DNA of 64,000 bases from Terrilactibacillus tamarindi (GCF_009718825.1 NZ_WNHB01000003.1:124001-188000), one strand, 5' to 3'; positions 37,847-48,299 are shown, numbered from the stretch's first letter. Translations and numbers: made by a program. Notes: a model not told the origin generated them from the sequence alone.

Positions 37847-38461
37847 ATGCAATGGACAACCCAAACGGGCTGGGTAGAATGTATTTGTGGAAGTATGTTT
37901 TCGGGAAAATCAGAAGAACTGATAAGACGTGTTAGAAGAGCCAGCTTTGGAAAACAAAAAATTCAAGTTTTTAAGCCTGCTATAGATAATCGATACAGTG
38001 ATGAAGCCGTTGTTTCACATACAGGGACCACCGTAATGGCCATACCGGTAAAAACGTCAAAAGATATCATGGATGCGATTCTTCCAGATACGCAAGTTGT
38101 TGCAATAGATGAGATTCAATTTTTCGACGAGGATATTGTACAAGCTATTCAAGAACTTGCTGATCGAGGCCTGCGCGTTATTGTGGCGGGTCTTGATATG
38201 GATTTTAGAGGAGAGCCGTTTGAGCCTGTGCCATCGATCATGGCCATTAGTGAAGAGGTAACAAAACTTAATGCTGTGTGTATGGTATGTGGTTCACCAG
38301 CGAGTCGGACTCAGCGACTCATTGACCACAGGCCAGCCTCTTATAATGACCCTATTATTCTTGTTGGTGCGAGTGAATCGTATGAAGCACGCTGTCGTCA
38401 TTGTCATGAAGTCCCAGGAAAGCCTGAAAATCGGTTTAAGAAAGAACAGGTCAATAAATGA
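37847..38461 (+). CDS. tdk: Thymidine kinase
   Basis: Type II thymidine kinase, 204 aa, for salvage of thymidine to dTMP. The P-loop is [27 protein letters not shown] is the Walker B region, and [11 protein letters not shown] and [13 protein letters not shown] follow. CMVC and the C-terminal CRHC supply the four zinc cysteines. AAAGG precedes the ATG. It lies between rho/rpmE and prfA as in B. subtilis. Confidence 0.93.
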   Translation: MQWTTQTGWVECICGSMFSGKSEELIRRVRRASFGKQKIQVFKPAIDNRYSDEAVVSHTGTTVMAIPVKTSKDIMDAILPDTQVVAIDEIQFFDEDIVQAIQELADRGLRVIVAGLDMDFRGEPFEPVPSIMAISEEVTKLNAVCMVCGSPASRTQRLIDHRPASYNDPIILVGASESYEARCRHCHEVPGKPENRFKKEQVNK

Positions 38462-38465
38462 ACAA

Positions 38466-38515
38466 TTGATAGTCAAAGGTAGCCTATACCTTTGGCTATC
38501 ATTATGGCTTTCTTT
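38466..38515 (+). terminator. Hairpin after tdk
   Basis: TGATAGTCAAAGGTA and TACCTTTGGCTATCA form a long stem; the following stretch is T-rich (ATGGCTTTCTTTTAC). Confidence 0.6.
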
Positions 38516-38534
38516 TACTTAAAACAAAGGATTT

Positions 38535-38564
38535 TTGACGATTAGGACGGACGTATAATATAAT
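38535..38564 (+). promoter_or_regulatory. Probable prfA promoter
   Basis: TTGACG, 18-nt spacer, TATAAT at 38559-38564 (an alternative TATAAT starts at 38554). Confidence 0.55.
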
Positions 38565-38699
38565 AAAGTGAATAGAATGAACGTAGAATGTTTACTTTTG
38601 CAAAAAGTTAAACCATTTTTTCCTATCTTAATGATCTTAAATAGAATAAGATACACGGATGTTGGTTAGAGTGAAAAGGAATAGTAGGGGTGAAAAGGC

Positions 38700-39773
38700 A
38701 TGTTTGATCGATTACAGTCGCTAGAAGATCGTTATGATAAATTAAATCAATTACTTTCCGATCCTGAGGTCATCAGTGACTCAAATAAATTACGTGAGTA
38801 TTCCATTGAGCAATCTGAACTCGAAGAAACAGTTCTCGCTTATCGTGAATACAAAACGGTTAAAGAAGAATTAACAGAAGCAAAAGCCATGCTGGATGAT
38901 AAATTGGATGCTGAAATGAAAGAAATGGTTCGCGGAGAAATTAGTGAACTCGAAGAAAGAAAAGAGGCTCTTGAAGAAAAATTAAAATTATTACTTATTC
39001 CGAAAGACCCGAATGATGAGAAGAACGTAATTGTTGAGATACGCGGGGCAGCAGGTGGCGATGAAGCAGCGTTATTTGCTGGGAACTTATTTAAAATGTA
39101 CTCCCGCTATGCAGAAGCACAAGGCTGGAAAACGGAAGTCATTGAATCAAGTCCGAGTGAAGTCGGTGGATATAAAGAAGTGATCTTCATGATCACGGGT
39201 AAAGGGGCTTATTCGAAACTCAAATATGAAAATGGAGCACACCGTGTTCAACGAGTACCGGAGACGGAATCAGGCGGCAGAATTCATACATCAACGGCAA
39301 CCGTCGCTGTCCTTCCCGAGGCAGAAGAAGTTGAGGTTGATATTAATGAAAAAGATATCCGTGTGGACCGTTTTGCCTCAAGTGGACCAGGTGGGCAAAG
39401 TGTTAATACGACCATGTCAGCGGTTCGTTTGACACACATTCCAACAGGTATTGTCGTTTCTTGCCAAGACGAAAAGTCTCAAATTAAAAATAAAGAAAAG
39501 GCCATGAAAGTTTTACGTGCCCGTGTCTATGATAAATTCCAAAAAGAAGCTCAAGCGGAATACGATACAACGCGGAAATCAGCTGTCGGTACAGGAGATC
39601 GTTCGGAACGTATACGAACTTACAACTTTCCACAGAGCCGTGTTACCGATCACCGAATTGGTTTGACCATCCAAAAACTAGATCAAATTTTAGATGGTAA
39701 ACTCGATGAGATTATTGATGCTCTTATCTTAGACGAACAAGCCAAACAGATAGAACAGGCGGAAGCACAATGA
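38700..39773 (+). CDS. prfA: Peptide chain release factor 1
   Basis: RF1 reads UAA and UAG. 357 aa. The N-terminal coiled-coil PCRF domain is followed by [20 protein letters not shown] and [27 protein letters not shown], which contains the stop-codon recognition region with PET. The catalytic GGQ is at 231-233 ([10 protein letters not shown]). It overlaps prmC by 4 nt, so the two are translationally coupled. Confidence 0.95.
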   Translation: MFDRLQSLEDRYDKLNQLLSDPEVISDSNKLREYSIEQSELEETVLAYREYKTVKEELTEAKAMLDDKLDAEMKEMVRGEISELEERKEALEEKLKLLLIPKDPNDEKNVIVEIRGAAGGDEAALFAGNLFKMYSRYAEAQGWKTEVIESSPSEVGGYKEVIFMITGKGAYSKLKYENGAHRVQRVPETESGGRIHTSTATVAVLPEAEEVEVDINEKDIRVDRFASSGPGGQSVNTTMSAVRLTHIPTGIVVSCQDEKSQIKNKEKAMKVLRARVYDKFQKEAQAEYDTTRKSAVGTGDRSERIRTYNFPQSRVTDHRIGLTIQKLDQILDGKLDEIIDALILDEQAKQIEQAEAQ

Positions 39774-40639
39774 CTCAAAAACGTTTCGAAGCCCTAAATT
39801 GGGCTTCTTCTTTTTTAAGTAAACATGACCGTGATGCCAACATCGGAGAAATTCTTCTTTGTCATCGTCTAGGAATAACTCGGACTAAGCTTCTTGTAGA
39901 TATTCGGGAACCTTTAACTGAAGAGGATGAAAAATGGTTCAAGAATTGTGTGATCCACCATGTTAAGACAGGAGAACCCGTTCAATATATGACCGGTACG
40001 GAAAGTTTTTTTGGACATACGTTTCATGTCTCACCAGCGGTATTAATTCCAAGACCTGAAACAGAAGAATTAATTGAATGGGTAAAGAAGTGGGCTAGTC
40101 GTTATTTTCCCCATAAGAAAGAGTTATCAGTATGTGATATCGGAACGGGTAGCGGTGCAATAGCCATCACCTTAGCACTCGAAAAACCAGAATGGCACGT
40201 ATCGACAGTGGATCTTTCAGCTGACGCTATTAAAGTTGCCAAAGATAATGCAAAAAATCTACATGCCTCGGTTGATTTCTACGAAGGCAGCTTTCTTCAG
40301 CCACTTATTGATCATGATATAAAAGTAGATATTTTAGTATCCAATCCTCCTTACATCTCAAAAGAAGGCATGCGCTCACTTCAAGATGTCGTGAAGGATC
40401 ACGAACCGCATTTGGCGCTTAGTGGAGGAGAGGATGGGTTAGATGCTTATCGATGCATCTTAAAAGAAGTACGCCAAATCATGAAAGATCAACTCTTGAT
40501 TGGGTTTGAGATTGGTTATGATCAGGGAGAAGCGATACAAAATCTTATTAAACAAACGTTTGATGAACAGATTGAGGCGCTCGAAGTGATGAAAGATATC
40601 AATGGAAATGATCGTGTTGCTCTTGCTTTTATCAAATAA
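39770..40639 (+). CDS. prmC: Peptide chain release factor N5-glutamine methyltransferase
   Basis: Methylates the Gln of the GGQ motif in release factors. 289 aa. The N-terminal helical domain has the [15 protein letters not shown] segment. The SAM fold has [16 protein letters not shown] and the catalytic NPPY in VSNPPYIS. It overlaps prfA (ATGA), so substrate and enzyme are made together. No terminator is clear after it; a MITE-like copy follows. Confidence 0.94.
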   Translation: MTQKRFEALNWASSFLSKHDRDANIGEILLCHRLGITRTKLLVDIREPLTEEDEKWFKNCVIHHVKTGEPVQYMTGTESFFGHTFHVSPAVLIPRPETEELIEWVKKWASRYFPHKKELSVCDIGTGSGAIAITLALEKPEWHVSTVDLSADAIKVAKDNAKNLHASVDFYEGSFLQPLIDHDIKVDILVSNPPYISKEGMRSLQDVVKDHEPHLALSGGEDGLDAYRCILKEVRQIMKDQLLIGFEIGYDQGEAIQNLIKQTFDEQIEALEVMKDINGNDRVALAFIK

Positions 40640-40734
40640 TTAGTAAGAGACATTAGCAGCCTTCCCTTTTCAGATTTCCTGACATGTTCAAAGATATAGG
40701 GATGGCATTAATAAATAGAATGATTTAAGTGCGT

Positions 40735-40936
40735 GTTCAAAAAGGTTACAAATTAGGAGTAAGAAGATAAGAGCGCGCTGATTTGAAGAGGAATGTAGGT
40801 TTTTGCTACATGAGGACTGGCCTTCCACAGGATGTGGTGGCTTTAGGCGCCAGCCACAGGACGTGAGCGATTTTAGTTGAAGCTCCTCTTGGCCAACACT
40901 GAGATTCATATCCTATCACTTGGTGACTTTTTGAAC
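40735..40936. mobile_element. MITE-like repeat, copy 4 (202 bp)
   Basis: GTTCAAAAAG ... CTTTTTGAAC ends. The interior GCCACAGGACGTGAGCGATTTTAGTTGAAG is shared with copies 1 and 3 (quoted in two parts: GCCACAGGACGTGAG, CGATTTTAGTTGAAG). It is more diverged than the 10-kb copies and carries no ORF. Confidence 0.8.
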
Positions 40937-41084
40937 AACCTCTTTAACAAATCTATTAAATCGTCACCTTACAAAAAGGAATGGAATCTCTTAAAAATCT
41001 CCCTTGTCGAAATAAGTTGAACATTTCTAGGTTTGATTTTTGTCCGTTTCGTCCACACTGTTTTTAGAAGGGCGGGATGATGAA

Positions 41085-42116
41085 ATGAAAAAACGACTAG
41101 CACTTATTTCTATTTTATCTCTTATTCTATTAATCACGTTTATGCAAATTCAGCAAAATCTATCAAACGCACAAAATAATAAAACTCGTATTCCAAAAGA
41201 CGCCATTAGACTTCGTATCTTAGCAAATAGTGATTCAGCAGCTGACCAAGCCGTTAAACGTCAAATTCGTGACGAAGTCAATCAAAATATTGAAGGTTGG
41301 GTTCGTGATTTAAAAACGACCGAACAAGCAAAAGACGTCATACTCTCACATATGGATGATTTGAATAAAGTTGTTGCGAAAAAATTGAAAGAGATGCATT
41401 TGAATGAATCATTTACGATTAAATTAGGGAAAGCAGACTTTCCAACTAAAATGTATGGCGGTTATGTTTATCCTGCAGGTCAATATCAAGCGCTCGTTGT
41501 GAGATTAGGTCAAGGAGAGGGAGCAAATTGGTGGTGCGTGTTATTCCCTCCATTATGTTATCTTGATTTCTCTAATGGAGATGCCATAAAACCGGACGAT
41601 CATATTGCTTCAGCAGCTGAAAAAGCATCGAATGAGTCTGTATCAGAAGGAACTATTATCAAAGAAAAACGCACTCGAAATCAATTAGACGAAGCAAATA
41701 AAGAGAAAACGCAAACCCAAAGCGAGACGCAAACCCAAAGTGAAACGCAAACCCAAAGTGAAACGCAAACCCAAAACGAGACACAAATCCAAAGTGAGTC
41801 GCAAACTCAAAGAGAGACACAAACTCAAAGTGAAACGCAAACCCAAAGTGAAACGCAAACCCAAAGTGAAGCTCAGACTCAAAGTAAGGCACAAACGAAC
41901 AGAGATGCACAAACTGAGAGCAAGGCGAAAACTCAAAAAGAAGCAGAAACACAAAATGGAAGACAAACGGAAAGTGAAGTACAGACTCAAAACGAGGTAC
42001 AGCCTCAAAGTGAAACCGTGACACAAGAACCTGAACATCAAGAAACTCACAAACAAGTTAAAGTGAAATTTTTCTTATTTGATGCTTTGGAAAATATTAA
42101 AAACTCGATTTTTTAA
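41085..42116 (+). CDS. spoIIR: Stage II sporulation protein R with expanded repeat insertion
   Basis: SpoIIR is made in the forespore and secreted to trigger SpoIIGA processing of pro-sigma-E. The product has 343 aa and a signal peptide or anchor at 1-25. The core is IRLRILANSDSAADQAVKR and YGGYVYPAGQYQALVVRLG, then GANWWCVLFPPLCYLD. Usual length is near 220. Here residues about 207-320 are a six-residue QTQSET-type repeat, inserted between the core and the conserved C-terminal VKVKFFLFDALENI. GGCGGGATGA supports the ATG at 41085. The core and both termini are intact. Confidence 0.92.
   Translation: MKKRLALISILSLILLITFMQIQQNLSNAQNNKTRIPKDAIRLRILANSDSAADQAVKRQIRDEVNQNIEGWVRDLKTTEQAKDVILSHMDDLNKVVAKKLKEMHLNESFTIKLGKADFPTKMYGGYVYPAGQYQALVVRLGQGEGANWWCVLFPPLCYLDFSNGDAIKPDDHIASAAEKASNESVSEGTIIKEKRTRNQLDEANKEKTQTQSETQTQSETQTQSETQTQNETQIQSESQTQRETQTQSETQTQSETQTQSEAQTQSKAQTNRDAQTESKAKTQKEAETQNGRQTESEVQTQNEVQPQSETVTQEPEHQETHKQVKVKFFLFDALENIKNSIF
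41700..42045 (+). repeat. In-gene 18-bp tandem repeat of spoIIR
   Basis: Units of CAAACCCAAAGTGAAACG and variants, most exact at 41703-41775 and 41821-41880, decaying towards the 3' end. The period is 18 bp (six codons, QTQSET). Confidence 0.85.
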
Positions 42117-42254
42117 GAGAGAATGGGTTAAATGATGGTTATGCTAGACTTTGATCAGTGGTTATTCATTTACAATAACGAAGGATGTTGCCATAATAAT
42201 AAAGGATGTTTCTAAACACACGGTTTGAAATTTATTTTAGAGGAGATAGTAAAG

Positions 42255-43298
42255 ATGGTTGAGACGAAAATTTGGCAAGTTGATCGCACAGAACGTCATT
42301 TAGAAAATAATCCAATGATTATTGAAGCTGCAGAAATTCTAAGGCAAAATGACGTCGTGGCATTCCCAACCGAAACGGTCTATGGCCTAGGTGGAAATGC
42401 AAAATCTGATGAAGCGATACAACGTATTTACACTGCCAAGGGACGACCAAGTGATAATCCTCTCATCGTTCATGTAGCATCAAAGGATCAGGTAGACGCG
42501 ATCTGTACGGATATTACGCCTTTAGCTCGGAAATTAATGAATGCTTTTTGGCCAGGCCCACTTACACTTGTATTACCGAAACGCGGAGACATATCCACTC
42601 GGGTAACGGCGGGTCTATCGACAGTTGCCGTTCGGATGCCAAATGATCCGATTGCAAGAGCTATTATCAGTGTAGCCAACCTTCCGATCGCGGCACCTTC
42701 AGCTAACTTATCCGGAAAACCAAGCCCAACGCTTGCCAAGCATGTTATTGAGGATTTAAATGGCAAAATTGCAGGTATCGTAGATGGTGGAGCAACTGGT
42801 GTGGGCGTGGAATCAACGGTTCTTGATTGCACGACGACACCTTTTACCATCCTACGTCCAGGTGGTATTTCAAAAGAGCAACTTATAGACGTGGTTGGTT
42901 TAGTATCGGATGATCCCGCCCTCACCCGAACAGATCAAACACCGAAAGCACCTGGAATGAAATATAAGCACTATGCTCCAAAGGCTTTGATGTACATGGT
43001 TCCTAAAGGAAAAGAAACCATACAAGCTCTTGTTAATCATGACAAAGAACATGGCCAACGTGTTGGCGTCCTCACGACGGATGAAAACGTGCATCGTTAC
43101 CTTAATGCAGATGTGGTGATTTCCTGTGGAGAGCGGGCTCAATTATCAACAGTTGCCCATCAACTTTATCAAACATTAAGAGAATTTGATGAGGCAAATG
43201 TCGACGTCATTTATAGTGAAACTTTCCCAGATGAAGGCATTGGCCAAGCGATTATGAATAGACTATCAAAAGCTGCTGCAGGAAGAATAATTGAATAA
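42255..43298 (+). CDS. ywlC: Threonylcarbamoyl-AMP synthase (Sua5/YwlC)
   Basis: Makes threonylcarbamoyl-AMP for the t6A modification of tRNA. 347 aa. The YrdC domain has VVAFPTETVYGLGGNA, AKGRPSDNPLIVH, FWPGPLTLVL and APSANLSGKPSPT. The C-terminal Sua5 domain follows PGMKYKHYAPKA, so it is the two-domain type. GAGGAGATAG sets the ATG at 42255. It lies downstream of spoIIR, as expected. Confidence 0.93.
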   Translation: MVETKIWQVDRTERHLENNPMIIEAAEILRQNDVVAFPTETVYGLGGNAKSDEAIQRIYTAKGRPSDNPLIVHVASKDQVDAICTDITPLARKLMNAFWPGPLTLVLPKRGDISTRVTAGLSTVAVRMPNDPIARAIISVANLPIAAPSANLSGKPSPTLAKHVIEDLNGKIAGIVDGGATGVGVESTVLDCTTTPFTILRPGGISKEQLIDVVGLVSDDPALTRTDQTPKAPGMKYKHYAPKALMYMVPKGKETIQALVNHDKEHGQRVGVLTTDENVHRYLNADVVISCGERAQLSTVAHQLYQTLREFDEANVDVIYSETFPDEGIGQAIMNRLSKAAAGRIIE

Positions 43299-43310
43299 TG
43301 GATATAGGAA

Positions 43311-43350
43311 ACTAGTCATCCTCGATGTTTTAAGATGACTGGTTTTTTGC
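43311..43350 (+). terminator. Terminator after ywlC
   Basis: ACTAGTCATC and GATGACTGGT stem followed by TTTTT. Confidence 0.85.
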
Positions 43351-43447
43351 ATGAAATGATAGGCTTGTTCAATCCCTTCTTCTAAAAACCAAAGGACATG
43401 CATAGAGTATCATAGTCACATGTTTTTTAAGAAGGGAGATCGACCAC

Positions 43448-44014
43448 ATGGTAGAAAATGCAAGCCAGTTATTTAATCATGTGATGACACTAGTCATCAT
43501 GGCGATCGCATTAGGGATGGATGCACTTTCAGTGGGATTAGGAATGGGAATGCTCACTTTAAGATATAAACAAATTTTTAAAATTGGACTGGTTATCGGC
43601 GTATTCCATATGATTATGCCATTAATTGGGATTGCTATTGGTGAATTATTATCTCAGCATTTTGGAGAAATGTCTCAAATAGCAGGTGGTATTCTTTTAG
43701 TTCTTTTAGGTGGACAAATGATCTTCTCTTCATTTGGAAGGGGCGATGAACCCATCATTAGACCCGTTGGATTTGGTCTTTTTGTATTCGCCTTTAGTGT
43801 GAGTTTAGATAGTTTCTCAGTCGGATTAAGTCTAGGAATATATGGTGCCAAAATCGTCCTAACGATTATTTTATTTGGTTTAACAAGTATGGTTTTAACA
43901 TGGGTTGGTCTAGTCATTGGAAGAAATTTTAGACATTTTGTTGGTCATTACAGTGAAGCCTTTGGTGGACTTATTCTTTTAATATTTGGCGTTAAATTAC
44001 TTCTTCACGTCTAA
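43448..44014 (+). CDS. mntP: Manganese efflux pump MntP
   Basis: A six-helix membrane protein of 188 aa built of two repeats. Each has an acidic metal-binding signature: IALGMDALSVGLGMG (residues about 19-33) and VSLDSFSVGLSLGIYG (about 119-134). Exports Mn2+. AAGGGAGA precedes the ATG. No yybP-type manganese riboswitch fits into the short upstream gap. Corresponds to ywlD. Confidence 0.9.
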   Translation: MVENASQLFNHVMTLVIMAIALGMDALSVGLGMGMLTLRYKQIFKIGLVIGVFHMIMPLIGIAIGELLSQHFGEMSQIAGGILLVLLGGQMIFSSFGRGDEPIIRPVGFGLFVFAFSVSLDSFSVGLSLGIYGAKIVLTIILFGLTSMVLTWVGLVIGRNFRHFVGHYSEAFGGLILLIFGVKLLLHV

Positions 44015-44040
44015 AACACGAATTGATATGAGAGAAAAGC

Positions 44041-44085
44041 GAATCTTATGAACAGCGTAAGATTCGTATTTTTAATTTCTGTCCT
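44041..44085 (+). terminator. Terminator after mntP
   Basis: GAATCTTA / TAAGATTC stem followed by GTATTTTTAATTTC. Confidence 0.75.
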
Positions 44086-44184
44086 TTGGCGTGGGGGTTT
44101 TTAAACTCTAATCAGCAAAGAAAAAGTGAAATAGTGGTTTCAAATATAAATTGTTGTATCATATAGAAAAGGGGGTGTTGATTC

Positions 44185-44823
44185 TTGAAAAATATTCTTT
44201 TTGTTTGTACGGGAAATACATGTCGGAGTCCAATGGCGGAAGCCTTGTTGAAAAATAAAGGGAAAGATTTATTTCAGGTGAAATCAGCTGGGTTATTTGC
44301 CATGACGGGAACGGATGCTCATCCTCATGCAAAAGACGTTTTGAAAAACCGAACCATCTCCATGGATCATAAATCAAAGCAAATTGGATCATCACTCACC
44401 GAATGGGCCGATCTTATCCTGACGATGACAGAAGAACATAAGCTGAGACTCTTAACTCAATTTCCTGACACGGTGGGCAAAGTCTTTACATTGAAAGAGT
44501 ATGTCCTCTTTGAACTAGATCAAAAAGATCATTGGCAGCAATATCTTCAAGCGATTAGTGAACATGAGTCTAAAAAAACACTTTGGCTCCAAGAGTTACA
44601 AAATCCAAATCTTTCGGTTAGTGACCGATTAGAAAAAGAAGAGCGGTATCGTAAGGAAATTACAGAGAACGAATTAAAAATACAGGAATATCGGACAAAA
44701 TTACCTAATTTGAACATTGCAGATCCTTATGGAGGTTCAAAGGAAGATTATGAACGAACATGTCGCCAATTAGAAGATCTAATAGACCAACTTGTGGAAT
44801 ATTTTAAAAAACACGACACATAA
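44185..44823 (+). CDS. ywlE: Low-molecular-weight protein (arginine/tyrosine) phosphatase YwlE, with insertion
   Basis: 212 aa, against about 150 in B. subtilis. The P-loop VCTGNTCRSPMAEA has Cys8, Arg14 and the Thr12 associated with phosphoarginine preference. The general-acid loop Asp180 is in NIADPYGG. Between TLKEY (about 106) and the acid loop there is a charged helical insertion of about 60 residues, rich in Glu, Lys and Leu. The start is TTG, set by GGGGGTG 7 nt upstream. It would counteract McsB-type arginine kinases; the role of the insert is unknown. Confidence 0.88.
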   Translation: MKNILFVCTGNTCRSPMAEALLKNKGKDLFQVKSAGLFAMTGTDAHPHAKDVLKNRTISMDHKSKQIGSSLTEWADLILTMTEEHKLRLLTQFPDTVGKVFTLKEYVLFELDQKDHWQQYLQAISEHESKKTLWLQELQNPNLSVSDRLEKEERYRKEITENELKIQEYRTKLPNLNIADPYGGSKEDYERTCRQLEDLIDQLVEYFKKHDT

Positions 44824-44999
44824 CATGTCGATTAGTCGATTAAAGTCTTAAGTTGGATTACTTAGTGTTGAAATCTACAAGACATGACACGAATTTCCCG
44901 GGAAATGTGACAGAATATTACTTCAAACCATATGGCTTTGACGAACACTGATATAAAATGATCGTTATCCTGATAGAAAGGGCATAAAGGTGGATAAAA

Positions 45000-45587
45000 A
45001 TGTCGATTGATATGAAAAATCAAATTAAAAGCCAATTGAAACAGGCACTTCATGATTTAAACAAAGCGATGCCATTAAATAGTGATCATCTTTTAGTCAT
45101 AGGTGCAAGTACAAGCGAGATATTAGGGGAACGGATCGGGACTGCCGGAACCCTGGATGCGGCTGAAATGATCTATGAAGAACTGATGGAATTTAAAAAA
45201 GAAACAGGGGTACATTACGCCTTTCAATGCTGTGAACATCTTAATCGTGCCCTTGTTATGGAAAAATCCATCGCCAAAGAACAACGGTTTGACCAAGTGA
45301 CTGTCACCCCTGTTCGTACAGCAGGCGGATCGATGGCAACCTATGCATATCAACACATTGATAATCCCGTGGTTGTTGAGTTCATCAAGGCAGATGCGGG
45401 AATTGATATTGGGGACACATTCATTGGAATGCATTTAAAGCATGTTGCTGTTCCAGTTCGAAGTACGATCAAAAGTATCGGACAGGCACACCTCACGATG
45501 GCTCGAACGAGGCCGAAGCTCATCGGTGGTGAACGAGCGGTGTATCCAGTTAAAGAACAGGTCTCTGTAAAACATGAATGTCAATAA
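45000..45587 (+). CDS. ywlG: UPF0340/DUF436 family protein YwlG
   Basis: 195 aa. The family pattern is clear: [20 protein letters not shown] near the N-terminus, [14 protein letters not shown] with paired Cys, and [13 protein letters not shown]. The function is unknown. AAAGGTGG precedes the ATG. It follows ywlE and precedes glyA by one gene, close to the B. subtilis order ywlE-ywlF-ywlG-glyA (ywlF is not present). Confidence 0.88.
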   Translation: MSIDMKNQIKSQLKQALHDLNKAMPLNSDHLLVIGASTSEILGERIGTAGTLDAAEMIYEELMEFKKETGVHYAFQCCEHLNRALVMEKSIAKEQRFDQVTVTPVRTAGGSMATYAYQHIDNPVVVEFIKADAGIDIGDTFIGMHLKHVAVPVRSTIKSIGQAHLTMARTRPKLIGGERAVYPVKEQVSVKHECQ

Positions 45588-45622
45588 AAAAAGATGGCCT
45601 TGATTTGAGGCTATCTTTTTTT
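45588..45622 (+). terminator. Terminator after ywlG
   Basis: AAAAAAGATGGCC pairs with GGCTATCTTTTTTT. The structured repeat begins directly after it. Confidence 0.85.
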
Positions 45623-45775
45623 ATCCCGCATTAACAGCGGGTGCTGACCCCAACTTAAGGTAATGAGTGTAAACGAGCGTTCTCCTAGGTGGGAGATAAC
45701 TGCCCCGGAGCCCGGCTGGTTCTAGGTTCAGTGGGGTTGAAGAACCCCCCATAGATTGAAGTTCACTTTATATTG
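45620..45775 (+). repeat. Structured dispersed repeat, copy 3
   Basis: TTATCCCGCATTAACAGCGGG, then ACCCCAACTTAAGG, GAGTGTAAACGAGCG, CTCCTAGGTGGGAGATAACTG, GCCCGGCTGG and the end GATTGAAGTTCACTTTAT. Alignable with copy 1 over its whole length, with a different loop content. Confidence 0.75.
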
Positions 45776-45976
45776 AATGGCCACATTTTGATAAATTCCG
45801 GGCGTTTTAACCACATTATTTACCTTGTTCATGTAGTCCCGAAGGAAGACCGTGAGTCGAAATCACCTACCCTAATGAAATTGCCCAAGTTTGACGAAAA
45901 ATGAGGAAACGATTAATGTAATTGGTAGATTGTTTCTAATGAAGAAGGACAAAAACTTGATAGAAGGTGAAAATAA

Positions 45977-46633
45977 ATGGATAAACAATATGCAGTGATC
46001 GGATTGGGACGTTTTGGGGGGAGCATCTGCTTAGAATTTCAGAAAATGGGCTGTGAAGTTTTAGCCATAGACAAAGATATGAATCGTGTCAATGATTTTG
46101 CTGACATTGTCACTCAAGCTGTTCAAGCCGATTCAACAGACGAGAAGGCCCTTCAATCTCTTGGGATACGTAACTTCGATCATGTCATTGTTGCCATTGG
46201 AGAGGATATTCAAGCAAGCATCCTGACGACACTTCTTTTAAAAGAAGAAGGGGTTAGCGGCGTTTGGGTGAAGGCTCAAAATGACTATCATGCAAAAGTA
46301 TTATCAAAGGTTGGTGCAGATCGAATCATTCACCCGGAAAGAGATATGGGAACAAGGGTGGCCCATCTTGTTTCATCTCATAAAATTATCGATTACATCG
46401 GATTGTCGGATGACCATAGTATTATAGAAATTGAGGTAACTGAAAAACTTATCAATCGAACGATATTAGATATCGACGTACGAGCCAATTACGGCTGTAA
46501 TGTGATTGCCATAAAAAGAGGGAATGATTTTAAGGTAGCAGACATTGCCCGTCTTGTTTTACAAAAGGGCGATCGGTTGGTTCTCATTGGACTCAATAAA
46601 AATCTCACTCAGTTTGAAGAACAAGGAGTTTGA
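45977..46633 (+). CDS. Ktr potassium channel regulatory subunit (KtrA/KtrC-like)
   Basis: A cytosolic RCK protein of 218 aa. The Rossmann domain has YAVIGLGRFGGSICLEF and AIDKDMNRVNDFAD. The TrkA-C domain (residues about 135-218) ends VLQKGDRLVLIGL. It gates a KtrB/KtrD membrane subunit, which is not in this window. KtrC in B. subtilis is likewise unlinked to its partner. The C-terminal domain could bind c-di-AMP as in KtrA/KtrC. The upstream 200 bp does not fit the ydaO c-di-AMP riboswitch. Confidence 0.88.
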   Translation: MDKQYAVIGLGRFGGSICLEFQKMGCEVLAIDKDMNRVNDFADIVTQAVQADSTDEKALQSLGIRNFDHVIVAIGEDIQASILTTLLLKEEGVSGVWVKAQNDYHAKVLSKVGADRIIHPERDMGTRVAHLVSSHKIIDYIGLSDDHSIIEIEVTEKLINRTILDIDVRANYGCNVIAIKRGNDFKVADIARLVLQKGDRLVLIGLNKNLTQFEEQGV

Positions 46634-46786
46634 CGTGTTTATCTTATAATAAACATTTCTATAAATGGATTCCTTTGTAAGTGAGAACAAAAGAATCTGA
46701 TTTTTTTTTAAGATCAATTTTTTTTTGTGTCGAAAATGTGATAATATGATGATGAATCGACAAATTGAGAGGAGCTGCTCATTTTC

Positions 46787-48028
46787 ATGAAGGCCTTAGA
46801 AACACAAGATCGTGAAGTTTTTGAAGCAATACAGAAAGAACTTGGACGACAAAGAGACAAGATTGAATTAATTGCTTCAGAAAATTTTGTAAGTGAGGCA
46901 GTATTGAATGCTGCTGGATCCGTATTAACAAATAAATATGCTGAAGGTTATCCTGCTCACCGCTACTACGGCGGTTGTGAATATGTGGATATTGTCGAAG
47001 ATTTAGCCCGCGAAAGAGCTAAGAAGTTGTTCGGTGCTGAACATGTTAACGTCCAACCACACTCTGGTGCACAAGCTAACATGGGTGTTTATTTTAGCAT
47101 CCTTGAAGCAGGCGACACTGTTTTAGGTATGAACCTATCTCATGGTGGCCACTTAACTCATGGTAGTCCTGTTAACTTTAGTGGGGTTCTATATAATTTT
47201 ATTGAATATGGTGTAGACGAAACCACCCATCGCATTGATTACGATGATGTTAGAGAAAAAGCGTTAGCCAATAAACCAAAACTGATTGTGGCAGGGGCAA
47301 GTGCTTACCCAAGAGAGATCGACTTTAAACGATTTAGAGAAATTGCGGATGAAGTTGGCGCCTATCTCATGGTTGATATGGCCCACATTGCTGGACTTGT
47401 CGCAGCAGGACTTCATCAAAATCCAGTCCCTTACTGTGATTTTGTTACAACAACAACACACAAAACACTTCGCGGACCTCGTGGTGGCATGATTTTGTGT
47501 AAAGAAAAATATGCGAAAAAAATCGATAAATCCATCTTCCCTGGCATTCAAGGTGGTCCATTAATGCATATTGTCGCGGCAAAAGCTGTGGCACTTGGTG
47601 AAGCTCTCGAACCTTCTTTTAAAGACTATGCGAAACAAATCGTCTCTAACGCCAAAGCCTTTGCAGAAGCACTCGAAGCAAAAGGATTAACGTTAATTTC
47701 AGGTGGAACGGATAATCATCTTGTTCTTGTCGATGTTCGTAACCTTGGCCTTACAGGAAAAGCCGCTGAGCATGCTCTAGACGAAATCGGCATTACAACA
47801 AACAAAAATACCATTCCTTATGATCCAGCAAGCCCATTTGTCACAAGTGGAGTTCGTATGGGAACAGCAGCTGTTACCACACGTGGATTCAAGGAAGAAG
47901 ACTTGGTCGAAGTTGCGGATATCATCGCAGAAACACTTAGAAATCCTGAAGATGAAGCCGTTCTTGGAAAATCAAGAGATCGAGTGAAACTATTAACTGA
48001 AAAATATCCAATGTACCCATCACTATAA
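46787..48028 (+). CDS. glyA: Serine hydroxymethyltransferase
   Basis: PLP enzyme (413 aa) that interconverts serine and glycine with tetrahydrofolate. Motifs: [46 protein letters not shown] and the PLP Lys226 in [23 protein letters not shown] precedes the ATG. It is flanked by ywlG/ktr and upp, the usual Bacillales location before the atp operon. Confidence 0.95.
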   Translation: MKALETQDREVFEAIQKELGRQRDKIELIASENFVSEAVLNAAGSVLTNKYAEGYPAHRYYGGCEYVDIVEDLARERAKKLFGAEHVNVQPHSGAQANMGVYFSILEAGDTVLGMNLSHGGHLTHGSPVNFSGVLYNFIEYGVDETTHRIDYDDVREKALANKPKLIVAGASAYPREIDFKRFREIADEVGAYLMVDMAHIAGLVAAGLHQNPVPYCDFVTTTTHKTLRGPRGGMILCKEKYAKKIDKSIFPGIQGGPLMHIVAAKAVALGEALEPSFKDYAKQIVSNAKAFAEALEAKGLTLISGGTDNHLVLVDVRNLGLTGKAAEHALDEIGITTNKNTIPYDPASPFVTSGVRMGTAAVTTRGFKEEDLVEVADIIAETLRNPEDEAVLGKSRDRVKLLTEKYPMYPSL

Positions 48029-48114
48029 GGGTTCAGATGTTTATCACTACGGGATGCTAATCACATTGATGGTAAGTAGAATCAATCGTTTAATTTAGGA
48101 ATGATAGGTTGATA

Positions 48115-48151
48115 ACTTGGCGTGGTCAAATCATGATCACGCTAAATTTTT
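48115..48151 (+). terminator. Terminator after glyA
   Basis: TTGGCGTGGTCA / TGATCACGCTAA stem followed by ATTTTTC. Confidence 0.75.
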
Positions 48152-48299
48152 CAAATTGCTGTCGCCCTCTAGCAAAGTTTCCATTATAATAGGACAAGAA
48201 TATAAAAGAAACTCGTTGAATGTAAATCTGACTGAGGTTGAATTCATTGGTTTTTTTATGTAAAATTTGTCGAGAGACTATTGATAGGGGGAATCATAC

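Noticed and set aside
41659-42056. Antisense Phe/Leu-rich frames opposite the spoIIR repeat
   Set aside because: They are shadows of the 18-bp repeat; the plus-strand frame carries the conserved SpoIIR core and C-terminus.
43300-43447. Manganese (yybP-ykoY) riboswitch before mntP
   Set aside because: The gap is mostly taken by the ywlC terminator and shows no conserved riboswitch core.
45780-45976. ydaO-type c-di-AMP riboswitch before the Ktr gene
   Set aside because: The conserved GC-rich core segments are absent; most of the GC-rich sequence belongs to the structured repeat.
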